Part shown: positions 25,588-32,704 of the stretch, piece by piece | Numbering within the stretch: the first letter of the stretch is position 1 | Layout: the number at the start of each line of letters is the position of its first letter | Assembly (NCBI GenBank): GCA_002437415.1 | Contig: DJPL01000068.1 | Span: 17,080 to 81,079 of the forward strand | DNA from: Ruminococcaceae bacterium UBA6413 | GTDB lineage: Bacteria; Bacillota; Clostridia; Oscillospirales; Ruminococcaceae | Reading direction: 5' to 3' | DNA length: 64,000 nt | Notes under the pieces: generated by a model | Database searches by the model: none | What the model was told of the DNA's origin: nothing | What the model saw: the letters and a program-made list of their open reading frames with translations, nothing else | Position numbers and translations under genes: made by a program

Positions 25588-25608
25588 AAAGAGGTTATGC
25601 CTCTTCTC
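25588..25608. repeat. Direct repeat, right flank of repeat copy B, overlapping a gene end
   Basis: AAAGAGG-TTATG-CCTCTTCTC matches 25323-25344 apart from one missing base. It contains the stop codon and last codons of the metallophosphoesterase gene. Confidence 0.8.
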
Positions 25609-26332
25609 CTGCCTTTTTATTCTTTTCGGGCTTCTGCTTTTTCTGCTTGGGAAGCCTTGTGTCGTCTGCGACCTCGATCGCGTCAAATATACAGCGGTAT
25701 CGCGGCGGTATCAGCTTGTTGATATGCCTTTTGCCGAAGAACCACATTTTAAACTTCGCCGTATCAAGCACCTTGTCGAGGTATGTATTTATATGATTTC
25801 GGCTCGTTATGCCGATATCGATAAATTCTATCATTCTTGCGGGCGGCTCATAGCTGATTATAAAATCCGCCGTGTTGTCGTGCTCTGCAAGATTAGCCAG
25901 TCCCTCGGCAAGCTCTTCATCGGTAGGAAGTTCTTTTATCCAGTTCTTCTCATCATCAGGTTCAAGATAGCTGTTGTTCTCTTCGCTCTGACCGCCGCCG
26001 AAAGCAAATACGGTTTTTTCGGCTATCGTATAATACTGACCTCTCATAAGCTGTCGCAGATTGCCTGATATAAGCCTTGTCCTACCGCCGCACCACTGTT
26101 CAACGGGATATTCGTTCAGCAGGTCGAAATTTTCATGTACACCCTCTACAAAAAGAATATTGTATTTCTTTTTGCCGAGCTTTTTAAGCATGCTCTTTTC
26201 TTTTTTACTGCCGTCCCATATACAGCCGAAATCGCCCGTTATTATCAGCGCGTCGCCTCGTCTGAGCTTTTTCAGCACGGGCGACTTAAAGCGTGAGATA
26301 TCGCCGTGCAGGTCGCCTGTAACGCATATCAT
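25595..26332 (-). CDS. Metallophosphoesterase-family protein with altered metal site
   Basis: This 245-residue calcineurin-like protein has GDLHGD and GDFG near the N-terminus and GVHENFD in place of the usual GNHE. The two late histidine motifs are changed. The usual SHxPP region reads ISYEPPA, and the usual GHxH reads FFGKRHIN. Two metal ligands are thus replaced, so the enzyme may be inactive, use one metal, or have a changed specificity. The C-terminus is a lysine-rich tail (KQKKQKPEKNKKAGEEA). It lies 39 bases after ung on the minus strand. Confidence 0.8.
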   Translation of the reverse strand: MICVTGDLHGDISRFKSPVLKKLRRGDALIITGDFGCIWDGSKKEKSMLKKLGKKKYNILFVEGVHENFDLLNEYPVEQWCGGRTRLISGNLRQLMRGQYYTIAEKTVFAFGGGQSEENNSYLEPDDEKNWIKELPTDEELAEGLANLAEHDNTADFIISYEPPARMIEFIDIGITSRNHINTYLDKVLDTAKFKMWFFGKRHINKLIPPRYRCIFDAIEVADDTRLPKQKKQKPEKNKKAGEEA

Positions 26333-26371
26333 AAGCTATGTCCTTCTTCCGTTCTCTAATGTCTTTATCGA

Positions 26372-27043
26372 TTAATGTATACTCCAGTCGATCGGTTCTA
26401 TGCCGTTTTGCTGTAAAAAAGCATTCACCTTTGAGAAATGACGACAACCGAAAAATCCGTTATACGCAGACAGCGGGCTTGGGTGCGCCGCCGTGAATAC
26501 CGCGTGCTTCGGGTTTGTAATAAGCGGCATTTTCGACTTTGCGTTGCCCCCCCACAGTATAAATGCTGTAGGCACGTCACGCTCGTTTAAAAGCTCGATT
26601 ATCCTGTCGGTGAGTATCTCCCAGCCCTTGCCCCTGTGACTTCCTGCCATGCCCTCACGGACAGTAAGCGAGGTGTTCAGCATGAGAACTCCCTGTCGTG
26701 CCCAGTCGGTAAGTTCGCCCACCGACATATCAAAATCTATGCCAAGGTCGTTATGTATCTCGGTAAAGATATTTTTAAGCGATGGCGGCGGCATTACTCC
26801 GCGCTTTACCGAAAAGCAGAGTCCGTGCGCCTGTCCCGCACCGTGATACGGGTCCTGACCTAAAAGCACTGCCTTTACCTTTGAGTACGGTGTATATTTC
26901 AGCGCATTGAAAATGCAGTCCGCAGGCGGATAAACTCTATAGTTGTTATATTCGCTGACAAGAAATTTCCTCAGCTTTTTGTAATATTCGCTTTGGAACT
27001 GATCCGCAAGCAGTTCGTCCCACTCGTTGCCGATGTTAACCAT
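26372..27043 (-). CDS. ung: Uracil-DNA glycosylase
   Basis: This 223-residue family 1 UDG excises uracil from DNA. It has the water-activating motif GQDPYHGAGQAHG near the N-terminal third, the LLLNT-type strand as VLMLNTSLTV, and the minor-groove loop HPSPLSAYNGFFGCRHF. It sits 12 bases downstream of an OGG-like glycosylase, forming a base-excision repair pair. Confidence 0.97.
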   Translation of the reverse strand: MVNIGNEWDELLADQFQSEYYKKLRKFLVSEYNNYRVYPPADCIFNALKYTPYSKVKAVLLGQDPYHGAGQAHGLCFSVKRGVMPPPSLKNIFTEIHNDLGIDFDMSVGELTDWARQGVLMLNTSLTVREGMAGSHRGKGWEILTDRIIELLNERDVPTAFILWGGNAKSKMPLITNPKHAVFTAAHPSPLSAYNGFFGCRHFSKVNAFLQQNGIEPIDWSIH

Positions 27044-27055
27044 TTTTCATCTCCG

Positions 27056-27850
27056 TCAGATCTCGTGCGTTCTCGCATAGTCGAACAAAAATTGCTGAGC
27101 TATGCCTTCGTTACCTTTTATACATTCCGGCAGTCCGTCCGGATATAATTTCTGCTCGATACGCTTTATCCATACATCTCTCGGAAAAGCGTCAGTCTTG
27201 TGATAGCCGAAAAGCAGTACACAGTCCGCTACCTTGTTTCCGACACCCTTTATCTTTTTCAGTTCTTCTCTTGCGGTATCGGTATCCATAGCGTTTATGC
27301 CGTCAAGTGAAACCTCGCCGCTGTTAAGCTTTTCTACCGCGTCAACTATATATTTCGCTCTGAAGCCCGCTCTCAGCGGCGCTAAGTCCTCGGTGGTAAC
27401 ACCGACAAGCTTTTCAAGTGTCGGGAAAACATATCCGTGCTCCGTCTTTTCCCCGAAGCTCTCGCACAGCCTGTCTATTATTCCAGTGATACGCTTTATA
27501 TTGTTGTTCTGCGAGATTATAAAGCTGATGAGCGTTTCAAAAGGCTCTTGCCTGAGTACCCGTATACCGGGGTTTTCCTCACAGGCAAGCTTCATATGCT
27601 CGTCTTGCGAGAACTGCTTTATCAGCGCATCATAGTCCGTATCAAGGTCAAAGTATGACTGCCAGTAAGAAATATCGCTTTTTTCTATCCCGTGTATGGT
27701 GTAAGTGCCGTCACCGTTGTCGGATATATCCGCATATCTTCCGCCCGCTATGCCGCAAAACCTGCCGCCGAGCTCTCTCCAACGGAAAGCCTGACCGCAG
27801 AAAAGCGTGCGCCTTATATCAAATCCTTTGCAAGTAAAGGTGTAGTCCAT
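27056..27850 (-). CDS. 8-oxoguanine DNA glycosylase/AP lyase (OGG1-like)
   Basis: This 264-residue HhH-GPD protein has an N-terminal OGG domain (FDIRRTLFCGQAFRW). The glycosylase domain contains SQNNNIKRI, the catalytic lysine region GFRAKYI, the hairpin LKKIKGVGNKVADCVLLFG and the catalytic Asp in AFPRDVWIKR. The OGG_N domain argues for OGG1-type 8-oxoG removal rather than AlkA. The start is the ATG at 27850, and a good promoter lies 70-100 bases upstream. It heads the operon ogg-ung-phosphoesterase. Confidence 0.9.
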   Translation of the reverse strand: MDYTFTCKGFDIRRTLFCGQAFRWRELGGRFCGIAGGRYADISDNGDGTYTIHGIEKSDISYWQSYFDLDTDYDALIKQFSQDEHMKLACEENPGIRVLRQEPFETLISFIISQNNNIKRITGIIDRLCESFGEKTEHGYVFPTLEKLVGVTTEDLAPLRAGFRAKYIVDAVEKLNSGEVSLDGINAMDTDTAREELKKIKGVGNKVADCVLLFGYHKTDAFPRDVWIKRIEQKLYPDGLPECIKGNEGIAQQFLFDYARTHEI

Positions 27851-27922
27851 ATGATCATCTGCCGTTATCTGTTTTATGTACGGAAAAATTTTTCGATTTA
27901 CTCTTGATTATTTCCGTTATAT

Positions 27923-27951
27923 ATAATACAATATTAACAAGGAAATTACAA
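27923..27951 (-). promoter_or_regulatory. Sigma-A promoter for the ogg-ung operon
   Basis: On the minus strand: TTGTAA (27951-27946), a 17-base spacer and TATTAT (27928-27923). The rest of the 220-base gap to the DUF6062 gene has no further gene. Confidence 0.8.
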
Positions 27952-28070
27952 GACCGACATGAAAAATTTTTTCTTGTCATTACGGTTCTGTCCCATAATA
28001 CGACACGGCAAGATCAAGTCACGGCGGAGCTTTCCGCAGATATAATATTTTTTGAAAGGAACTGAAAACA

Positions 28071-28775
28071 GTGAGAGAGAGCATACTTACAATACCGGTA
28101 AACGAAGTGTTTGAGCCCTGCGAGGGCTGTCCTATCTGCCGTATGAGAGATACGGTCGAGAAGCATATTTGCGAATACATAATGGGCGCCGCCATGATGG
28201 AGCCCGATGTAAGACAGGATACCAACAGGCTCGGCTTCTGCTTTACGCATTATCAGCAGCTGATGATGCAGAACAACCGCTTATCGCTCGGACTTATGCT
28301 CAACAGTCACCTTGAAGTGCTCAGAGGCAACATTTTCGAGAAAAAAGGTTTATTTGCACCCAAAGACGCAAAAGCTAAAAAGGCGGGCGCGGTAGGCGAT
28401 ACCTGCTTTGTCTGCTCAAAGGTACAGTGGGGCGTTGACCATATGCTTGAAACGGTATTCACAATGTTTGCCAAGGACGGCAAGTTCAAAAACCTGTTCA
28501 AGTCGCAGGAGTGCTTCTGCATGCCGCATTATCACTATCTTGTACAGCTCAGCGAAACAAAGATGGCAAAGAACGACAGAGCCGAATTTGTAAAGGTTAT
28601 GGATACCATAATGCAGGAATACATAACCAAACTCAACTGCGATGTAAACGACTTCTGCAACAGCTTTGACTACCGCAACGCGGGCAAGCTCCACAGCGAA
28701 GAGATGGAGCACGTCCGCACGTCTATCGAAAGGAGCGTTTCGTTCCTTACAGGCAGAAAGCCGACATCAAAGTAA
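28071..28775 (+). CDS. DUF6062 family cysteine-rich protein
   Basis: This 234-residue protein starts at a GTG after AAAGGA. It has paired cysteine motifs: CEGCPIC with GFCFTHY, and CFVC with CFCMPHY. These look like two zinc-binding modules each followed by a histidine. Helical segments and a late C...C pair follow (CDVNDFC). There is no signal peptide or membrane helix. It matches DUF6062, a family of unknown function. It is monocistronic by appearance. Confidence 0.8.
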   Translation: MRESILTIPVNEVFEPCEGCPICRMRDTVEKHICEYIMGAAMMEPDVRQDTNRLGFCFTHYQQLMMQNNRLSLGLMLNSHLEVLRGNIFEKKGLFAPKDAKAKKAGAVGDTCFVCSKVQWGVDHMLETVFTMFAKDGKFKNLFKSQECFCMPHYHYLVQLSETKMAKNDRAEFVKVMDTIMQEYITKLNCDVNDFCNSFDYRNAGKLHSEEMEHVRTSIERSVSFLTGRKPTSK

Positions 28776-28855
28776 TGCAATCGGCGTTAATGCGCCGTAA
28801 TATTTAATTGCGCATCACAGTTCATCCGTATAACCCGAAAAACCTCAAAAACCGC

Positions 28856-28884
28856 TTGAATTTTTTGAAAGTAAGTTGTATAAT
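28856..28884 (+). promoter_or_regulatory. Sigma-A promoter of the ATP synthase operon
   Basis: TTGAAT (28856-28861), a 17-base spacer and TATAAT (28879-28884), 31 bases before the first ATG. The ribosome site ACGGAGGT follows. Confidence 0.9.
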
Positions 28885-28914
28885 GAAGTATAAACCACTT
28901 TTACGGAGGTGTCC

Positions 28915-29616
28915 ATGAGTAAGAAAAACACAGCGGCTACCATTGCTACGATAATCGTTGCCGTGCTTGCAATAGCAACGACTTTATTCCTGCTGTACCA
29001 GACCTCACAGCAGCAGATACAGGATAATCAGTATAATTATATCCCCTCGGACGAAGTAAACGAAGAGATGAATATGAACGCGGTAACTCTTATCAAGAAC
29101 AACTGCGAGGTGTTCAGAATTTATCTCCAGTACGGACTGCCTCATCAGGCAGAGCCGTACAACAATGTTCCCGAGGACGGATATTACACGGTAAAGAGCG
29201 ACAGCTACAAGACAATGTCCGATATCGAAAAGCTTGTCAATTCAACATTTGTTGAAAAAGAGGCAAACCGTATCCTCACAAACGTAAACGGTGATAACAT
29301 TGCTGTTTATGCGGAAGAAACAGACGAGGACGGTAACAAGGGTATCGGTCTTGATATGAATATGGTTGACGAGAACGGAAGATTTAAGGCTCTTGACTAC
29401 GGCTATACATGGTCAAACGCCAAGTTCACACTTCGCCCCAAGTCAAATACCGAATGCGACATAATCGTTGAGCTCAACCCCGCAGAGGTGGCATCTTCAG
29501 TCGATGCTGACACAAGCAATACCGCTTCCGGCGATGGCGCGTCCGACATAAAGACAGTCACAGCCAATATGCTCAAGGTGAATGGTGAGTGGCGGCTTCA
29601 GAAGCTGGCATACTGA
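28915..29616 (+). CDS. Membrane-anchored protein of unknown function, first gene of ATP synthase operon
   Basis: The start is ATG 28915, five bases after GGAGGT; a GTG six bases upstream overlaps that site. The 233-residue protein has one N-terminal membrane helix (about 8-28). A soluble domain, probably external, follows. A low-complexity Ser/Ala/Asp stretch (about 195-212) comes before a last strand containing NMLKVNGEWRLQKLAY. That ending resembles NTF2/SnoaL-like or lipoprotein-type domains that end in a WRL strand, but I cannot assign a family. It ends 3 bases before the AtpZ-like gene, so it is transcribed with the ATP synthase. Confidence 0.75.
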   Translation: MSKKNTAATIATIIVAVLAIATTLFLLYQTSQQQIQDNQYNYIPSDEVNEEMNMNAVTLIKNNCEVFRIYLQYGLPHQAEPYNNVPEDGYYTVKSDSYKTMSDIEKLVNSTFVEKEANRILTNVNGDNIAVYAEETDEDGNKGIGLDMNMVDENGRFKALDYGYTWSNAKFTLRPKSNTECDIIVELNPAEVASSVDADTSNTASGDGASDIKTVTANMLKVNGEWRLQKLAY

Positions 29617-29619
29617 TAA

Positions 29620-29931
29620 ATGAACAACAAAAAGGAAAATCCTCTCAAGGTCTATGCTGTCGTAAGTCAGATAGGCTTTTTGGTTATCACTCCGCTTCTG
29701 ATATTCATCTGGGGCGGCAGTGTACTTGTGGACAAGCTTTCCCTTCCGTCATGGGTGATGATACTGCTTGTATTTGCGGGAATAATCACTATGATATCGG
29801 GAGTGGGAACTTATCTTAAGAACCTTATAAAAATGTACGGCGGAAAGGACGATAAGAAAACCTACAAATATCTTTCCGACCGCCGCGACAATGACTATTA
29901 CGACGATAACCGCCGTGACAGGAAGCTTTGA
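29620..29931 (+). CDS. AtpZ/AtpI-family small membrane protein
   Basis: This 103-residue protein has two membrane helices (about 13-34 and 44-64) and a hydrophilic C-terminal tail rich in Asp, Arg and Tyr. The size, topology and position match AtpZ (AtpI-family) proteins at the head of atp operons. These have been linked to ATP synthase assembly or Mg/Ca handling. It overlaps a possible TTG of the next gene by a few bases. The preferred ATG of that gene is 3 bases after this stop codon. Confidence 0.8.
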   Translation: MNNKKENPLKVYAVVSQIGFLVITPLLIFIWGGSVLVDKLSLPSWVMILLVFAGIITMISGVGTYLKNLIKMYGGKDDKKTYKYLSDRRDNDYYDDNRRDRKL

Positions 29932-29933
29932 AT

Positions 29934-30335
29934 ATGAAAAAGAAAATTACCGAAACAACATCGTTCAAGGAATTTATGGCGCTGTTGCCGTATTATATCG
30001 GTGGGCTTGTATTGCTCGGGATCGTGAGCGTTATCCTGATGATATCGGGTGTCGGCGACTACACACTGCTTACGGGTGCGGCAGTCGGCACGGTGGTATC
30101 GGCACTGAATTTCGTGTTTATGGCGATGAGTGCGGAAAAAGCAGTCACAATGACCGAAAAATCTGCAAAGCTTGCCATGAACGGCAGTTACGGTGCAAGA
30201 TATATCGGCACATTCGTAATTCTCGGTGCACTGATGTTTTTTAAGATCATAAACCCGGTGACAGCGATACTTCCGCTGTTCGTGCCGAAAATCGGCTATA
30301 CCGTTACCGCTTTCAAGGAAAAAAGCGATTTCTGA
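29934..30335 (+). CDS. atpI: ATP synthase subunit I (AtpI-like)
   Basis: The chosen start is ATG 29934, eight bases after AGGAAG, over an in-frame TTG six bases earlier that gives a poorer spacing. The 133 residues form four membrane helices, as in AtpI, which helps assemble the c-ring. The gene lies between the AtpZ-like gene and atpB. A roughly 100-base gap with a small hairpin (ATGGGA...TCCCAT, about 30395-30410) precedes atpB. Confidence 0.75.
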   Translation: MKKKITETTSFKEFMALLPYYIGGLVLLGIVSVILMISGVGDYTLLTGAAVGTVVSALNFVFMAMSAEKAVTMTEKSAKLAMNGSYGARYIGTFVILGALMFFKIINPVTAILPLFVPKIGYTVTAFKEKSDF

Positions 30336-30436
30336 CAGCAAAATTTACGACCCCGACTTAACATTAAATTTATATAAAAATATAAAATATTCATTATGGG
30401 AACAGTCCCATCAAAATAAGGGAGGAGCATTAGAAA

Positions 30437-31165
30437 ATGACAGACCTTATAAAACCTATGGCGGAATTCTCCGTCGAAGGACCGCTTAAATCGATAAGCT
30501 TCGATATAGGCAGCTACAATGTGGTAATAAGCGAGAGTATCGTTGTGCAGTGGATAGTTATGCTTGTCCTCGGCATCGTATTCTTCATACTCGGCAGAAA
30601 CCTCAAGGTGAGATCGACCTCACGCAGACAGATGGCGGCTGAGTACCTTGTAAACTTCTTCAACAATATGGTGCGCGACACCATGGGCGAGAAGTACAGA
30701 AAATATACCCCCTATATAGGCGGACTGTTCTGCTTCTCTATTCTTTCGAGCCTTATGGGTCTGTTCGGTTTCAGATGTCCGACATCAGATCTTTCCGTAA
30801 TCGCCGCATGGGGCATTACGACATTCGTTCTGACACTCAGAAACAAGCTGAAAACAGGCGGAATAAAGGGCTATTTAAAGGGCTTTATCGAGCCTATGCC
30901 TTTTATGCTCCCGTTCAATATAATCGGTGATATAGCAAACCCCGTTTCACAGACACTGCGTCACTTTGCAAATATCCTCGCAGGCTCTGTAATCGGCGGA
31001 CTTATCTACTTTGCTTTAGGACAGGTTGCAAACGGACTTGCGTCTATCGGTATCCCCGCTATATGCTCGCTGTACTTTGACTTGTTCTCGGCATTCATTC
31101 AGGCTTACATCTTCTGCACATTGACAATGGCATACGTTTCAATGGCAGAATGCGGAGATGACTAA
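30437..31165 (+). CDS. atpB: ATP synthase F0 subunit a
   Basis: This 242-residue membrane subunit forms the ion half-channels. The essential arginine is in SQTLRHFANILAGS. The C-terminal helix FIQAYIFCTLTMAYVSMA is typical. The ribosome site GGGAGGAG precedes ATG 30437. With the c subunit it forms the ion-translocating stator/rotor interface, predicted here to carry Na+ (see atpE). Confidence 0.95.
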   Translation: MTDLIKPMAEFSVEGPLKSISFDIGSYNVVISESIVVQWIVMLVLGIVFFILGRNLKVRSTSRRQMAAEYLVNFFNNMVRDTMGEKYRKYTPYIGGLFCFSILSSLMGLFGFRCPTSDLSVIAAWGITTFVLTLRNKLKTGGIKGYLKGFIEPMPFMLPFNIIGDIANPVSQTLRHFANILAGSVIGGLIYFALGQVANGLASIGIPAICSLYFDLFSAFIQAYIFCTLTMAYVSMAECGDD

Positions 31166-31177
31166 AAGGTTTACCCC

Positions 31178-31227
31178 CACAGGAAACTGTGGTGTAATAA
31201 AAACAATGATCTACCACCCGGTAGAAT
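31178..31227 (+). other. Two intercistronic hairpins before atpE
   Basis: CCACAG-GAAA-CTGTGG (a GNRA-capped stem at about 31178-31193) and TCTACC-ACC-CGGTAGA (about 31211-31226) lie just ahead of the atpE ribosome site. They probably shield the highly translated c-subunit mRNA or mark a processing site. Confidence 0.65.
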
Positions 31228-31249
31228 AAAAATGACGGAGGACTTTGAT

Positions 31250-31513
31250 ATGGAAAACTTATCACAGGCTATCGTACTGGGCTCATCTGCAATAGGTGCA
31301 GGTCTTGCTATGATCGCAGGTCTTGGCCCCGGTATCGGTGAAGGCTTCTGCGGCGGTAAGGCTGTTGAGGCGATCGGCAGACAGCCCGAGGCTTCGGGCG
31401 CAATCACGAGAACAATGATCATCGGTGACGCTCTTGCGGAAACCACAGGTCTTTACTCACTCGTTATCGCTCTGCTGCTTATGTTCGCAAATCCATTTAT
31501 CGGTCAGCTTTAA
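31250..31513 (+). CDS. atpE: ATP synthase F0 subunit c, two-carboxylate Na+-type
   Basis: The start is ATG 31250, after ACGGAGG; the ATG 18 bases upstream overlaps that site. The 87-residue helical hairpin has the loop RQPE. The ion carboxylate is Glu64, followed by Thr65, Thr66 and Tyr69, the residues that complete the Na+ site in Ilyobacter tartaricum c. The position of I. tartaricum Gln32 is Glu31 here (GPGIGEGF), giving the two-carboxylate arrangement known from the Fusobacterium nucleatum Na+ c-ring. An extra Asp60 lies one turn before Glu64. I infer Na+ coupling. Confidence 0.95.
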   Translation: MENLSQAIVLGSSAIGAGLAMIAGLGPGIGEGFCGGKAVEAIGRQPEASGAITRTMIIGDALAETTGLYSLVIALLLMFANPFIGQL

Positions 31514-31550
31514 GTTCTGGCAGACTACAACACGAAAGGATTGAAGTGAA

Positions 31551-32105
31551 ATGACGGATATGCTGAGAATAGCCGAGGAAGCGGCTGCACAGGCAACTGA
31601 ACAGGCTAAGTTTTCTCTGGTCAGCATAGATCTTAACACTATAGTCTTCACTCTGATCAACACGCTTATTATCGTTCTGCTTTATTTCTTCTTCTTACAC
31701 AAGCCCGTCTGCAAGATACTTGACGAGCGTGCAAAGACAGTAAATAAGGATATGGACGACGCACAGAAGGCAAAGGAAGAGGCTGCCGCAGTAAAGGCAG
31801 ACTACGAACAGCGCCTTGAAACATCAAAGGAAGAGGCAGCCCGCATTGTGGCAGACGCTACAAAGAAGGCTCAGGCGCGCGAGGAGGAGATCATCTCCGC
31901 CGCAAACGAAGAAGCCGCTTCTATGAAACAGCGTGCGGAAGAATCTATCGAGCGTGAGAAGAAGCGTGCGGTAAACGAGATAAAGGAAGAGATTTCCGAT
32001 ATGGTAGTTATGGCGGCTTCAAAGGTTGCCGAAAAGGAGATAAACGCGCAGGACAACGAGAAGATAATCGATTCTGTTCTGTCGCAGATCGGAAAGGAGA
32101 ACTGA
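31551..32105 (+). CDS. atpF: ATP synthase F0 subunit b
   Basis: This 184-residue peripheral-stalk subunit has an extra amphipathic N-terminus (about 1-25), one membrane helix (about 27-48) and a long charged coiled coil (about 55-165). It anchors the F1 head through delta. It follows atpE by 37 bases; atpH begins 1 base after its stop codon. Confidence 0.94.
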   Translation: MTDMLRIAEEAAAQATEQAKFSLVSIDLNTIVFTLINTLIIVLLYFFFLHKPVCKILDERAKTVNKDMDDAQKAKEEAAAVKADYEQRLETSKEEAARIVADATKKAQAREEEIISAANEEAASMKQRAEESIEREKKRAVNEIKEEISDMVVMAASKVAEKEINAQDNEKIIDSVLSQIGKEN

Positions 32106-32106
32106 A

Positions 32107-32652
32107 ATGGCTGCTGTTGACAAGACATACGGCGACGCATTGTTCTCTCTTATAACCGAAGAGGATGAAAAGGCACTGCCCGACATTCTCGGACAGCTAA
32201 AGGGCATTTCGGAGGTCTTTGCCGCCGAGCCCGAGTTTATAAAGCTGCTTCGTACTCCTACTATCCCGATAGAGGAAAAGACAGGGCTTATAAAAGAAGT
32301 TTTTGACGGAAAGGTGCACAGGTTCGTACTTAACTTTTTGTGCATACTTACTGAAAATGACAGACTGCCCGACTTTGAGCGGATACTGGCATACTTCACT
32401 GAGCTGTATAACGAAAAGCTCGGTATAGCAGACGTTACGGTAACGTCCGCAATGCCGCTTTCCGATACGGCCGCTGAAAAGATCAGAGCAAAAATGGCTG
32501 AGATCACGGGTAAGACCGTTAATATGACGCTTAAGACCGATGACAGGCTCATCGGCGGCGTTGTTATCAGCTACGGCAATACGACTATCGACGGAAGCGT
32601 CAGGGCAAGACTTGAACAGCTGAAGGCGGATATTGCCGGAACCATCGCATAA
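32107..32652 (+). CDS. atpH: ATP synthase F1 subunit delta
   Basis: This 181-residue subunit has an N-terminal helical bundle and a C-terminal strand region with VTVTSAMPLSD and IGGVVISYGNTTIDGSVRARL, the OSCP/delta signature. It links the b stalk to the alpha3beta3 head. Its ATG follows the atpF stop with a one-base gap. Confidence 0.94.
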   Translation: MAAVDKTYGDALFSLITEEDEKALPDILGQLKGISEVFAAEPEFIKLLRTPTIPIEEKTGLIKEVFDGKVHRFVLNFLCILTENDRLPDFERILAYFTELYNEKLGIADVTVTSAMPLSDTAAEKIRAKMAEITGKTVNMTLKTDDRLIGGVVISYGNTTIDGSVRARLEQLKADIAGTIA

Positions 32653-32704
32653 ACGGCGCAAAAGTCGGACAAGCGATGAAAAAATACGAAAGGAAGAACC
32701 TCCA

